In this document: in pieces, positions 1-8,552 of the stretch
Layout: each line of letters begins with the position of its first letter
Numbering within the stretch: the first letter of the stretch is position 1
Assembly (NCBI RefSeq): GCF_900104845.1
Contig: NZ_FNSR01000001.1
Span: forward strand, 2,294,001 to 2,358,000
DNA length: 64,000 nt
Direction: 5' to 3'
Source: Paraburkholderia caballeronis
GTDB taxonomy: Bacteria; Pseudomonadota; Gammaproteobacteria; Burkholderiales; Burkholderiaceae
Notes under the pieces: model-generated
The model's database searches: none
Told to the model about the DNA's origin: nothing
Seen by the model: only the letters and a program-made list of their open reading frames with translations
Translations under genes and position numbers: made by a program

Positions 1-711
1 CTGGTGTTTCCGTCGACGTCCGAAGTGTACGGAATGTGCGAGGACGAGCAGTTCGACCCGGACGCGTCCGCCCTCACCTACGGCCCGATCAACAAGCCGC
101 GCTGGATCTACGCGTGCTCGAAGCAGTTGATGGACCGCGTGATCTGGGGCTACGGGATGGAAGGCCTGAACTTCACGCTGTTCCGTCCGTTCAACTGGAT
201 CGGCCCGGGCCTCGACTCGATCTACACGCCGAAGGAAGGGTCGTCGCGGGTGGTCACGCAATTCCTCGGCCATATCGTGCGCGGCGAGAACATCAGCCTC
301 GTGGACGGCGGCGCGCAGAAGCGCGCGTTCACCGACATCGACGACGGCATCGACGCGCTGATGAAGATCATCGACAACAAGGACGGCGTCGCGACCGGCA
401 AGATCTACAACATCGGCAACCCGACCAACAACTTCTCGGTGCGCGAACTCGCGCACAAGATGCTCACGCTCGCGGCCGAGTACCCGGAATACGCGGATCT
501 CGCGAAACGCGTGCAGCTGGTCGAGACGTCGTCGGGCGCGTATTACGGCGCCGGCTACCAGGACGTGCAGAACCGCGTGCCGAAGATCGAGAACACGATG
601 GCCGAACTCGGCTGGGCGCCGCAATCGACGTTCGACGACGCGCTGCGCAAGATCTTCGAGGCGTACCGCGGCCATGTCGCCGAGGCTCGCGCGCTCGTCG
701 AGCAGCAGTAA
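1..711 (+). CDS. arnA: UDP-glucuronate decarboxylase-type NAD-dependent epimerase (ArnA C-terminal domain), 5' truncated by window edge
   Basis: The reading frame is open from the first base and ends with TAA at 709-711, so the N-terminal Rossmann part lies outside the window. The visible 236 residues carry the extended-SDR catalytic region: the S/T-rich SEVYG strand and a Y-x3-K motif (YACSK), followed by the FRPFNWIGPG and RAFTDIDDGIDAL segments typical of the ArnA decarboxylase domain. In the family this domain oxidises and decarboxylates UDP-glucuronate to UDP-4-keto-pentose, the precursor of 4-amino-4-deoxy-L-arabinose used on lipid A. In Burkholderia the formyltransferase and decarboxylase halves are commonly separate proteins; whether that holds here cannot be seen. 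arnD follows after 21 bp, which supports the pathway assignment. Confidence 0.88.
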   Translation: MVFPSTSEVYGMCEDEQFDPDASALTYGPINKPRWIYACSKQLMDRVIWGYGMEGLNFTLFRPFNWIGPGLDSIYTPKEGSSRVVTQFLGHIVRGENISLVDGGAQKRAFTDIDDGIDALMKIIDNKDGVATGKIYNIGNPTNNFSVRELAHKMLTLAAEYPEYADLAKRVQLVETSSGAYYGAGYQDVQNRVPKIENTMAELGWAPQSTFDDALRKIFEAYRGHVAEARALVEQQ

Positions 712-732
712 CCGCGCGGCGAGGAAGCGGCC

Positions 733-1629
733 TTGGCCCGCATCGTCCTGAAGATCGACGTCGATACGCTGCGCGGCACGCGTGAAGGCGTGCCGAATCT
801 CGCGCGCATTTTCGACCGTTACCGCGCGCGCGCAACCTTCCTGTTCAGCCTCGGCCCGGACCACACCGGCTGGGCGATGCGCCGCGTGCTGCGGCCGGGA
901 TTCCTGAAGAAGGTGTCGCGCACGTCGGTCGTCGAGCACTACGGCGTGAAGCAGTTGATGTACGGCGTGCTGCTGCCCGGCCCCGACGTCGGCGTGCGCG
1001 CGGCGGCCGACATGCGCGCGATCCACGAAGCCGGTTTCGAATGCGGGATCCACACGTGGGATCACGTGTACTGGCAAGACAACGTGCGCCAGCGCGGCCG
1101 CGACTGGACCGTCGCGCAGATGCAGAAGAGCCACGAGCGGTTCGTCGACGTGTTCGGCGCGCCGCCGGTCACGCACGGCGCGGCCGGCTGGCAGATGAAC
1201 GACGCGGCGTTCGAACAGATCGACGCATGGGGAATGCGCTACGCGTCCGACGGCCGTGGACATTCGCCGTACCGTCCGGTGGTCGGCGGCCGCACGCTGT
1301 CGCACGTGCAGATGCCGACCACGCTGCCGACGCTCGACGAAGTCCTCGGCGTCGACGGCATCGACACCGGCAACGTCGCCGCGTGGCTGCTGAAGCGCAC
1401 CGACAACAATCCGCACGACCAGGTGTTCACGCTGCACGCCGAACTCGAAGGCCAGAAACTCGCGCCGGTGTTCGAGCAACTGCTCGCCGGCTGGCGCGCG
1501 CAGGGCCACACGTTTGCCACGATGGGCGACTACCATGCGACGCTGGACCCCGCATCGCTGCCATCGTACCCTGTCACATGGGGCGAGATCGCGGGCCGCT
1601 CCGGCCAGTTGATCGTCCAGCCCGACTGA
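733..1629 (+). CDS. arnD: Polysaccharide deacetylase family protein, probable 4-deoxy-4-formamido-L-arabinose-phosphoundecaprenol deformylase
   Basis: This 298-residue protein has the NodB-fold layout. A metal-binding Asp pair lies in KIDVDT near the N-terminus (D9, D11) and a His-containing GIHTWDH segment lies at about residues 105-111, as in the ArnD subgroup. ArnD removes the formyl group from undecaprenyl-phosphate-4-formamido-arabinose at the inner membrane, before flipping and transfer to lipid A. The start is a TTG at 733 because no ATG lies between the upstream stop and the conserved first strand; a GAGGAAG ribosome site precedes it. The gene is co-directional with arnA, 21 bp downstream, so the two are almost certainly cotranscribed. 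The ArnD assignment rests on this context as well as on sequence. Confidence 0.9.
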   Translation: MARIVLKIDVDTLRGTREGVPNLARIFDRYRARATFLFSLGPDHTGWAMRRVLRPGFLKKVSRTSVVEHYGVKQLMYGVLLPGPDVGVRAAADMRAIHEAGFECGIHTWDHVYWQDNVRQRGRDWTVAQMQKSHERFVDVFGAPPVTHGAAGWQMNDAAFEQIDAWGMRYASDGRGHSPYRPVVGGRTLSHVQMPTTLPTLDEVLGVDGIDTGNVAAWLLKRTDNNPHDQVFTLHAELEGQKLAPVFEQLLAGWRAQGHTFATMGDYHATLDPASLPSYPVTWGEIAGRSGQLIVQPD

Positions 1630-1754
1630 CTTCCGCGCCGGCCGCGCGACGCATTCCGCGCGCAGCCGGCCGCCGACCCGTGCGCCGTACCGGCCCGCCG
1701 CGACGCTTCCTGCGCGCGACCGGCACCGCGCCGTCATAACAACCGGAGAACCAC

Positions 1755-2216
1755 GTGCCCATCGCAGTCGATCAACCCGTTCCAGACTTCACCGCGCCGG
1801 CGACCGGCGGCGACTTCACGCTGTCCAGTCTGCGGGGCAGCAAGGTCGTGCTGTATTTCTATCCGAAGGACAACACGCCGGGCTGCACGACCGAAGGGCT
1901 GCAGTTCCGCGACCTCTACCCGAAGTTCAAAAAGGCCGGCGCGGAGATCGTCGGCCTGTCGCGCGACAGCGTGCGCTCGCACGACAACTTCAAGGCGAAG
2001 CTCGAACTGCCGTTTACGCTGGTATCGGACTCCGACGAAGCGGTCTGCACGCTGTTCGACGTCATCAAGATGAAGAAAATGTATGGCAAGCAGGTGCGCG
2101 GAATCGAGCGTTCGACGTTCGTCATCGACGCCGACGGCGTGCTTCGCCGCGAGTGGCGCGGCGTGAAGGTGCCAGGCCATGTCGATGAAATTCTGGAGGC
2201 TGTACAAGCGCTGTGA
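1755..2216 (+). CDS. bcp: Thioredoxin-dependent thiol peroxidase, Bcp/PrxQ-type peroxiredoxin
   Basis: A 153-residue cytoplasmic peroxiredoxin that reduces hydrogen peroxide and organic hydroperoxides. The peroxidatic cysteine is C44 in the DNTPGCTTE motif, and the thioredoxin-fold strand VVLYFYPKD precedes it. The start is GTG at 1755 with GGAG upstream. The position five residues after C44, which holds the resolving cysteine in E. coli Bcp, is leucine here. The only later Cys is in the DEAVCTLFD segment, so the enzyme may work by a one-Cys mechanism or use an alternative partner. It lies 125 bp after arnD on the same strand and ends just before a terminator. Confidence 0.94.
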   Translation: MPIAVDQPVPDFTAPATGGDFTLSSLRGSKVVLYFYPKDNTPGCTTEGLQFRDLYPKFKKAGAEIVGLSRDSVRSHDNFKAKLELPFTLVSDSDEAVCTLFDVIKMKKMYGKQVRGIERSTFVIDADGVLRREWRGVKVPGHVDEILEAVQAL

Positions 2217-2568
2217 GGCGCGTTATATTGGCCCGCAATGAGTGCCTGTCCACCCCATTTCTTTCGTGTTGCGCGGGTTCCGCAGCCGGCCTGGTCCGGA
2301 GCGGCGGACATCAGGCGCAACGCGACGACCGCAGTCGAGCCGCTCGCCCCGTCAGCCGGGGCAGCGGCTTTTTTGTTTGCAGTTCCATCGCCGTCGCGCC
2401 GGACCTTCGTCCGGCCGCGCGTCTTCGTGAAGGAGCCGACCGAAAAGCAGGCGAACCGGCATTTCCAGACCTGAGCGCGCCCGCCGCCCGGCCTGTCGCT
2501 GCCGCCTTGACGCACGCGACGCCGACGCACAGCGCCCCTACTCGACCCGATCTTTTTCGAGGGACACC
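2217..2568 (+). other. Intergenic stretch between bcp and the PhoH gene
   Basis: 352 bp without a supportable gene. It holds a rho-independent terminator (2339-2374) and, at its right end, the ribosome site GAGGGA just ahead of the PhoH start. Short reading frames here have no start signal or recognisable product. Confidence 0.6.
2339..2374 (+). terminator. Rho-independent terminator after bcp
   Basis: GCCGCT (2339-2344) pairs with AGCGGC (2363-2368). Inside this, GCCCC (2346-2350) pairs with GGGGC (2358-2362), leaving one bulged C and a 7-nt loop. Six T residues follow (2369-2374). Confidence 0.75.
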
Positions 2569-4407
2569 ATGCCTTTGCCTACCCCCCCCAGCAAGCTCGG
2601 CAACCTGCTGCCGCCGGACGAATACAAGGCTCGCGCGCGCACGCCGCGCAGCAGCCGGAAAACGGCGAGCGAAGGCGATGCCGCTGCGCTGCCCGAATAC
2701 GGTCCGGCGAACGTCGCCGAGCCGATGACGCAGGCCGCGAACGCGGCCACCACGCTGCGCACCGTGCCGCTGCCAACCGCGAGCGCGGAACTGGCCGCGC
2801 TCGAACCGGTTGCGCCGGCGCCCTCGCGACGCCGCAAGTCGCAGCAGACCGCCGCGCTGCTGCAACCGCTCGCGCCCGCAGCACCGGCAGCCGACACGCC
2901 GGCGCCGGTCGCGCGCGACACGAAAGCGCCGGCGACGAAACCGCCGGCCACGCCTGCTTCGACCGCCACGCGCGGCAACACCAAAAAACGCATCCATCCG
3001 GAAGACTCGACCGAGGTCCGCAAGCTGTTCGTGCTCGACACGAACGTGCTGATGCACGACCCGACCTGCCTGTTCCGTTTCGAGGAACACGACGTCTATC
3101 TGCCGATGATGACGCTCGAAGAACTCGACAACCACAAGAAGGGCATGTCGGAAGTCGCGCGCAACGCACGGCAGGTAAGCCGCACGCTCGACCAGCTGGT
3201 CGCGAACGCGGGGCCGATCTCCGAAGGCATTTCGCTCGCGCGCCTCGGCAGCCGCGAGGCGCTCGGCCGCCTGTACTTCCAGACGACGCTCACGCACATC
3301 GATCCGGTCGAAGGGCTGCCCGAAGGCAAGGCCGACAACCAGATCCTCGGCGTCGTCCGCTCGCTGCAACGCGACCGCACCGACCGCCTCGTCGTGCTGG
3401 TGTCGAAAGACATCAACATGCGGATCAAGGCGCATGCGCTCGGCCTGCCCGCGGAAGACTACTTCAACGACCAGGTCCTCGAAGACAAGGACCTGCTCTA
3501 TTCCGGCATCCGCGCGCTGCCGCAGGACTTCTGGACGAAGCACGCGAAGGGAATGGAGAGCTGGCAGGACACGAAAACCGGCACCACGTATTACCGCGTG
3601 ACGGGTCCGCTGTGCGGGTCGATGCTGGTCAACGAGTTCGTCTATCTCGAACCGCAGAACGGCGAGCCGGCGTTCCATGCGATCGTGCGCGAACTGAACG
3701 GCAAGACCGCGCTGCTGCAGACGCTGCGCGACTACGGCCATCACAAGAACAACGTGTGGGGCATCACCGCGCGCAACCGCGAGCAGAACTTCGCGCTGAA
3801 CCTGCTGATGAACCCGGACATCGACTTCGTCACGCTGCTCGGCCAGGCCGGCACCGGCAAGACGCTCGTCGCGCTCGCCGCGGGTCTCGCGCAGGTGCTC
3901 GACGACAAACGCTACAACGAGATCATCGTCACGCGCGCGACGGTGCCGGTCGGCGAGGACATCGGCTTCCTGCCGGGCACCGAAGAGGAAAAGATGCAGC
4001 CGTGGATGGGCGCGTTCGACGACAACCTCGAAGTGCTGCAAAAGACCGACGACGCGGCCGGCGAATGGGGCCGCGCGGCGACGCAGGAGCTGATCCGCTC
4101 GCGGCTGAAGGTGAAGAGCATGAACTTCATGCGCGGCCGCACGTTCGTCGACAAGTATCTGATCATCGACGAGGCGCAGAACCTGACGCCGAAACAGATG
4201 AAGACGCTCGTCACGCGCGCGGGTCCGGGCACGAAGATCGTCTGCCTCGGCAACATCGCGCAGATCGACACGCCGTATCTGACCGAAGGCAGTTCGGGCC
4301 TCACGTACGTGGTGGACCGCTTCAAGGGCTGGGCGCACAGCGGCCACGTGACGCTCGCGCGCGGCGAACGCTCGCGGCTCGCGGACTACGCGTCCGACAT
4401 CCTGTAA
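2569..4407 (+). CDS. PhoH family ATPase with N-terminal PIN domain
   Basis: This 612-residue protein has three parts. Residues 1-150 are an Ala/Pro-rich, low-complexity leader. A PIN ribonuclease-like domain begins at about 152 (KLFVLDTNVLMHD, with the acidic residues of the PIN active site). A PhoH-type P-loop ATPase domain carries Walker A GQAGTGKT at 425-432 and a Walker B-like LIIDEAQ at about 531. PIN-PhoH proteins are thought to couple an ATP-driven helicase activity to an RNase; the cellular role is poorly defined. The start ATG has a GAGGGA ribosome site. Most PIN-PhoH proteins are about 450-560 residues, so the leader makes this one long. It stands alone between two terminators. Confidence 0.92.
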   Translation: MPLPTPPSKLGNLLPPDEYKARARTPRSSRKTASEGDAAALPEYGPANVAEPMTQAANAATTLRTVPLPTASAELAALEPVAPAPSRRRKSQQTAALLQPLAPAAPAADTPAPVARDTKAPATKPPATPASTATRGNTKKRIHPEDSTEVRKLFVLDTNVLMHDPTCLFRFEEHDVYLPMMTLEELDNHKKGMSEVARNARQVSRTLDQLVANAGPISEGISLARLGSREALGRLYFQTTLTHIDPVEGLPEGKADNQILGVVRSLQRDRTDRLVVLVSKDINMRIKAHALGLPAEDYFNDQVLEDKDLLYSGIRALPQDFWTKHAKGMESWQDTKTGTTYYRVTGPLCGSMLVNEFVYLEPQNGEPAFHAIVRELNGKTALLQTLRDYGHHKNNVWGITARNREQNFALNLLMNPDIDFVTLLGQAGTGKTLVALAAGLAQVLDDKRYNEIIVTRATVPVGEDIGFLPGTEEEKMQPWMGAFDDNLEVLQKTDDAAGEWGRAATQELIRSRLKVKSMNFMRGRTFVDKYLIIDEAQNLTPKQMKTLVTRAGPGTKIVCLGNIAQIDTPYLTEGSSGLTYVVDRFKGWAHSGHVTLARGERSRLADYASDIL

Positions 4408-4454
4408 GCCGACGTCACCGCACCGGCCGCCGCGCAGGCGGCCGGCGCACCTCG

Positions 4455-4495
4455 AAAGGACCGCATCCGGCACTGCCGCGATGCGGTCCTTTTTT
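4455..4495 (+). terminator. Rho-independent terminator after the PhoH gene
   Basis: A perfect 13-bp stem, AAAGGACCGCATC (4455-4467) with GATGCGGTCCTTT (4480-4492), has a 12-nt loop and ends in a run of T. Confidence 0.88.
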
Positions 4496-4637
4496 ATGCG
4501 CGCCGTTCCGGCAAAGCAACAGTTGGCGCACAAACTTCATGTAACTTATCAACATTTCTTGCGGAAGCCGCTCCGGGCGGGCTACCATCGGGCCATTATC
4601 CGTCCCCGGCGGACGCCCGGCCGTCCGCCCTCGCCCG

Positions 4638-5795
4638 ATGCGCCGACTCTGGCTTCCGCTCTCGATCGTGGTCCTGCTTGCTGCGTGCTCCAGTACGCCG
4701 CCGGCGACCACTGCGCGCAAGAGCGGCGGCGCCTATTCGGTCGGCCGCGCGTACGAGACCCGGCCGCCCGGCTTCCCGAACTTCGTCGATCACAGCGTCG
4801 GACGCGAGGAAATCTCGATCCAGGCGATGGGCCTCGTCGGCATTCCGTACCGTTGGGGCGGCAATACGCCGGATAGCGGCTTCGATTGCAGCGGGCTCGT
4901 CCGCTACGTGGTCTCGCGCGCGGCCGACGTGAACCTGCCGCGCACGACCGCCGACATGAGCGGCCGCGGCGAGTCGATCGAACCCGACGAGATCGCCGCC
5001 GGCGACCTGGTGTTCTTCAACACGACCGGACGACCCCATTCGCACGTCGGCATTTATGTCGGCAAGCTGCGCTTCGTCAACGCGCCTTCGACCGGCGGGA
5101 CCGTGCGGCTCGACTATCTGACGAACCCGTACTGGGCAAAGCGTTTCGACGGCATCCGGCGTGTCGCGCCGGCAAGACGCGCGCCAACGCCTTTCGATGC
5201 GCCGACGTGGGAGGCATCGACGCCAACGCCTGTTCCGGCTGCGATGGTGGCCGCTGCGCCGCCGGTCGTGGCGGTTGCCGTCGCGCCACCAGCGCCTGCA
5301 CCCGCTGCCCGGGTGGCGACTATGGAGCCGCCGATAACTACGACTGCGCGCGTTGCCGCTCCTGCTACTGCGCCGACTGTCGCGGCCACCTCGCCGGCCG
5401 CCGCCGACGCGTTCGAACCGCCACCGCCCGCGCTGAGCGCCGCGCAATATCAGGCGCGGGCTGCGGGCGCTGTGGCTGCGGGCGTCCCGACGACCGATCC
5501 GGCCGCGCCGCCGATGACCGTCCAGGCGAGCGCCGCACCGAACGCCCCCGCCCCCGATCCGATAGACGCCGCCGCGGACGCTTTCGAACCACCGCCGCCG
5601 GCAGCCGTCGCCGCTCGCCAGGCCGCACAGGCCCAGGCGGCCGGGCGCATTCCCGACCCGCAGCCGGTCGCCGCGCCGACGTGGAACGCGCCGCCGGTAC
5701 AGGTGCTGCGCGCGTCCACGTCCCCGCGTGAGATGCCCGCGCCGACACAATCGAACGACGACCCGATCGCCCGCTTCGCGAACAGCGGTTTCTGA
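4638..5795 (+). CDS. NlpC/P60 family (C40) lipoprotein, probable peptidoglycan endopeptidase
   Basis: A 385-residue secreted protein. The signal peptide ends in a lipobox (LLAAC) with the acylated cysteine at C17, so it should be anchored in the outer or inner membrane facing the periplasm. Residues about 60-180 form the NlpC/P60 cysteine peptidase domain, with catalytic C84 in DCSGLV and H136 in HSHVGIYVG. Such enzymes cleave stem peptides of peptidoglycan. From about residue 180 the chain is a long Ala/Pro-rich linker containing two copies of an AADAFEPPPPA motif, with no second domain. Start ATG at 4638. It is preceded by a terminator and appears monocistronic. Confidence 0.9.
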   Translation: MRRLWLPLSIVVLLAACSSTPPATTARKSGGAYSVGRAYETRPPGFPNFVDHSVGREEISIQAMGLVGIPYRWGGNTPDSGFDCSGLVRYVVSRAADVNLPRTTADMSGRGESIEPDEIAAGDLVFFNTTGRPHSHVGIYVGKLRFVNAPSTGGTVRLDYLTNPYWAKRFDGIRRVAPARRAPTPFDAPTWEASTPTPVPAAMVAAAPPVVAVAVAPPAPAPAARVATMEPPITTTARVAAPATAPTVAATSPAAADAFEPPPPALSAAQYQARAAGAVAAGVPTTDPAAPPMTVQASAAPNAPAPDPIDAAADAFEPPPPAAVAARQAAQAQAAGRIPDPQPVAAPTWNAPPVQVLRASTSPREMPAPTQSNDDPIARFANSGF

Positions 5796-5897
5796 CCGGC
5801 GAGCGTTGTCCCCTGCGACTTGTCCGGATGGCCGACGCGGTTTGCGCGTACCGCCGCGTCTGCTATCGTTTCGGTACTTTTCTGCAGCGAGGCGGTT

Positions 5898-6704
5898 ATG
5901 GATCTTGGACTCGGCAACAAGGTGGTTTTGATCACGGGCGGCAGCAAGGGCATCGGCCTCGCGTGCGCGCGTGCCTTCGCGGCGGAAGGCGCGTGCGTCG
6001 CGATCGTGTCGCGCGACGCGGCGAATCTCTCCCGCGCACGCGAGCAACTGGCCAAAGACGGACTGCACGTCCATCTGATGCGCGCGGACCTGCACGATCC
6101 GCATAGCGCGGCGGACGTCGTCGAAGAGGTATCGACCGCGGTCGGCCCGATCGACGTGCTCGTGAACAGCGCCGGCGCCGCGCGCCGCTACGATCCGGAA
6201 ATGCTCGATGCCGCCGCGTTCAAGGCGACGATGGAAGCGAAGTATTTTCCTTACATCTACCCGCAGCAGGAAGTGCTGCGCCGGATGGTCGAACGGGTGA
6301 AGTCCGGCGCGGCGTCGGAGCCGGGCACGATCGTGAACATCATCGGGATGGGCGGCAAGTTCGCGACCGACATCCACATCGCGGGCGGCGCCGCGAACGC
6401 CGCGCTGATGCTGGCGACGGTCGGCCTCGCGCACTATCACGCACGCTACGGCATCCGCATCAACGCGATCAATCCGGGCGCGACGCTGACCGAGCGGCTG
6501 CAGGAAGCATTGAACCTCGAAGCGGGACGGGAAGGCATCGACGCGGCCGAGGCGCTTGCGCGCGGCGAGTCCCGCGTGCCGCTCGGCCGTTATGCGAAAC
6601 CCGAGGAAGTCGCCGACGTCACGCTGTTCCTCGCGAGCCGGCGCGCGAGCTACGTGACCGGCGCGATCGTGCCGATGGACGGCGGCGGCACGCCGATCAT
6701 CTGA
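5898..6704 (+). CDS. SDR family NAD(P)-binding oxidoreductase with altered catalytic residues
   Basis: A 268-residue protein with a clear N-terminal cofactor motif (GGSKGIGLACA), the LVNSAGAA strand, and the C-terminal GRYAKPEEVADVTLFLAS and SYVTGAIVPMDGG segments of classical short-chain dehydrogenases. The usual Y-x3-K catalytic pair is absent. The region that normally reads Y-x-A-S-K-A-A-L is G-G-A-A-N-A-A-L here, placing Gly at the Tyr position and Asn at the Lys position. The fold is certain but dehydrogenase activity is doubtful. The ATG at 5898 is chosen because the glycine motif then starts at a normal distance; an upstream in-frame ATG at 5820 would add 26 unconserved residues. Substrate unknown. 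Confidence 0.85.
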   Translation: MDLGLGNKVVLITGGSKGIGLACARAFAAEGACVAIVSRDAANLSRAREQLAKDGLHVHLMRADLHDPHSAADVVEEVSTAVGPIDVLVNSAGAARRYDPEMLDAAAFKATMEAKYFPYIYPQQEVLRRMVERVKSGAASEPGTIVNIIGMGGKFATDIHIAGGAANAALMLATVGLAHYHARYGIRINAINPGATLTERLQEALNLEAGREGIDAAEALARGESRVPLGRYAKPEEVADVTLFLASRRASYVTGAIVPMDGGGTPII

Positions 6705-6767
6705 TACCGGTCGAAAGATGATGCGCCGCCGCGCGCGATGACGAAACGCGGCGGCGGCGAACGGGGG

Positions 6768-7778
6768 TCACAGCAGCCGGTGGCCGACCCACCAGCCCGC
6801 GGCCGCGAGCACGGCCGATGCGGGGATCGTCAGGATCCACGCCCACACGATGTTGCCGGCCACGCCCCAGCGCACGGCGCTCAGCTTGCGCGTCGCGCCG
6901 ACGCCGACGATTGCGCCGGTAATCGTGTGCGTGGTCGACACCGGGATGCCGAGCCACGACGCGGTGAACAGCGTCAGCGCGCCGCCCGTTTCCGCGCAGA
7001 AACCGCCGACCGGCTTCAGCATCGTGATCCTCTGCCCCATCGTGCGGACGATCCGCCAGCCGCCGAACAGCGTGCCGAGGCCCATCGACAGATAACAGCC
7101 GCCGATCACCCACAGCGGCGGCGCATCCGAGCCGGCCGACGAAAAGCCGGTCGCGATCAGCAGCATCCAGATGATGCCGATCGTCTTCTGCGCGTCGTTG
7201 CCGCCGTGGCCGAGGCTGTACAGCCCCGCCGACACCAGTTGCAGGCGGCGGAAACGCCGGTCCACCTTGCTCGGCGGCGTGCGGAAGTACAGCCACGACA
7301 CCAGCAGCATGAAGAACGAGCCGAGCACGAAACCGAGCAGCGGCGAGATGAAGATGAACGCGACCGTCTTCATCAGCCCGTCGAAGTTCAGCGAGCCCCA
7401 CCCCGCCTTCGCGAGCGCCGCGCCGACGAGGCCGCCGATCAGCGCGTGCGACGAACTCGACGGAATGCCGTAGTACCACGTCAGCACGTTCCAGCCAATC
7501 GCGCCGACGAGCGCGCCGAACACGACATAGTGATCGACGATGTCCGGGTCGATCGTGCCGCGCCCGACCGTTTCGGCGACCTTCAGATGGAAGATGAAAT
7601 ACGCGATGACGTTGAACAGCGCCGCGAACGCGACCGCCTGATGCGGCTTCAGCACGCCGGTGGACACGACGGTGGCGATCGAATTCGCCGCGTCGTGAAA
7701 GCCGTTCATGAAGTCGAAAAGCAGCGAAATGGCGACCAGCGTCGCAACCACCCAGATGGCGAGTTGTATCGATTGCAT
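6768..7778 (-). CDS. pit: Low-affinity inorganic phosphate transporter, Pit family
   Basis: A 336-residue polytopic inner-membrane protein. It carries both signature repeats of the PiT family, FHDAANS near the N-terminus and GGNDAQKT in the second half, each within hydrophobic helices. PiT proteins import metal-phosphate complexes driven by the proton gradient. The ATG at 7778 (MQSIQLAI) is preferred because homologues begin directly with the first helix. The gene lies 10 bp downstream of the DUF47 gene, an arrangement typical of Pit systems, and the pair is presumably one transcript. Confidence 0.93.
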   Translation of the reverse strand: MQSIQLAIWVVATLVAISLLFDFMNGFHDAANSIATVVSTGVLKPHQAVAFAALFNVIAYFIFHLKVAETVGRGTIDPDIVDHYVVFGALVGAIGWNVLTWYYGIPSSSSHALIGGLVGAALAKAGWGSLNFDGLMKTVAFIFISPLLGFVLGSFFMLLVSWLYFRTPPSKVDRRFRRLQLVSAGLYSLGHGGNDAQKTIGIIWMLLIATGFSSAGSDAPPLWVIGGCYLSMGLGTLFGGWRIVRTMGQRITMLKPVGGFCAETGGALTLFTASWLGIPVSTTHTITGAIVGVGATRKLSAVRWGVAGNIVWAWILTIPASAVLAAAGWWVGHRLL

Positions 7779-7788
7779 CGCGGTCCGC

Positions 7789-8415
7789 TCAGGCGTTTTC
7801 CAGCACGATGCCTTCGATGATGTTCGCGACATCCTCGCACTTGTCGGTGATCGTTTCGAGCAGCTCGTAGATCGCCTTCAGCTTGATCAGGTTCTTGACG
7901 TCGTCCTCTTCGCGGAAGAGCTTCGACATCGCCGAGCGCAGCACGCGGTCGGCCTCCGATTCGAGCCGGTCGATCTCTTCGCACGCCTTCAGGATCTGGC
8001 TCGCCTGCTTCATGTCCGACAGCAGCGCGACCGCCGCCGCGACCTGCTCCGCGCACGCGGTGCACACGTGCGCGAGCTGGCTCGCCTCCGACGTGACGGC
8101 CTGCACGTCGTACAGCGAAATGGCGGTCGCGACGTCTTCCATCAGATCGAGGATGTCGTCCATCGTCGTGATCAGCTTGTGGATCTCGTCGCGGTCGAGC
8201 GGCGTGATGAACGTCTTGTGCAGCAGGTCGATCGTTTCGTGCGTGAGCTTGTCCGCGGCCTTCTCGGCGTTTTGTACGTTCTGCTTGTGGACTTCGGCGT
8301 CCGACAGATTGTCGATCAGCAACTCAAGTTCGCGGCTCGCGGCCACGATGCACTTCGCGTGCGCGTTGAAAATGTCAAAGAACTTGCCCTCGGTGGGCAT
8401 GAATCGACCGAACAT
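7789..8415 (-). CDS. DUF47/PhoU-like protein paired with Pit transporter
   Basis: A 208-residue, almost wholly helical acidic protein of the TIGR00153/DUF47 family, distantly related to PhoU. Metal-binding type helices show regular acidic spacing (for example TTMDDILDLMEDV and EEIDRLESEAD). DUF47 genes are usually found immediately upstream of pit and are thought to modulate phosphate or polyphosphate transport. Here the stop lies 10 bp before the pit start on the same strand. Start ATG at 8415, with an upstream gap of 137 bp to dnaB that probably contains the promoter. Confidence 0.9.
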   Translation of the reverse strand: MFGRFMPTEGKFFDIFNAHAKCIVAASRELELLIDNLSDAEVHKQNVQNAEKAADKLTHETIDLLHKTFITPLDRDEIHKLITTMDDILDLMEDVATAISLYDVQAVTSEASQLAHVCTACAEQVAAAVALLSDMKQASQILKACEEIDRLESEADRVLRSAMSKLFREEDDVKNLIKLKAIYELLETITDKCEDVANIIEGIVLENA

Positions 8416-8552
8416 TGGAATCCCGGTTATTGGTCACGTCGTACCGTCATCGAACGGACACATTGTATCGTTGCGCGCCCGCCGCCGCACCCGTCAGGCG
8501 GCGTGCGAGCAACAGTTACGCGACGATAACGCGGCCGGGACCGCCGCGCGCA

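Noticed and set aside
2311..4533. A 740-codon open frame on the minus strand opposite the PhoH gene
   Set aside because: Arg/His/Asp-rich translation without domains, typical of the antisense of a high-GC gene; the plus-strand PhoH motifs are unambiguous.
4596..6440. A 614-codon minus-strand frame across the NlpC/P60 and SDR genes
   Set aside because: It spans two convincing plus-strand genes and has an Arg-rich, domain-free translation.
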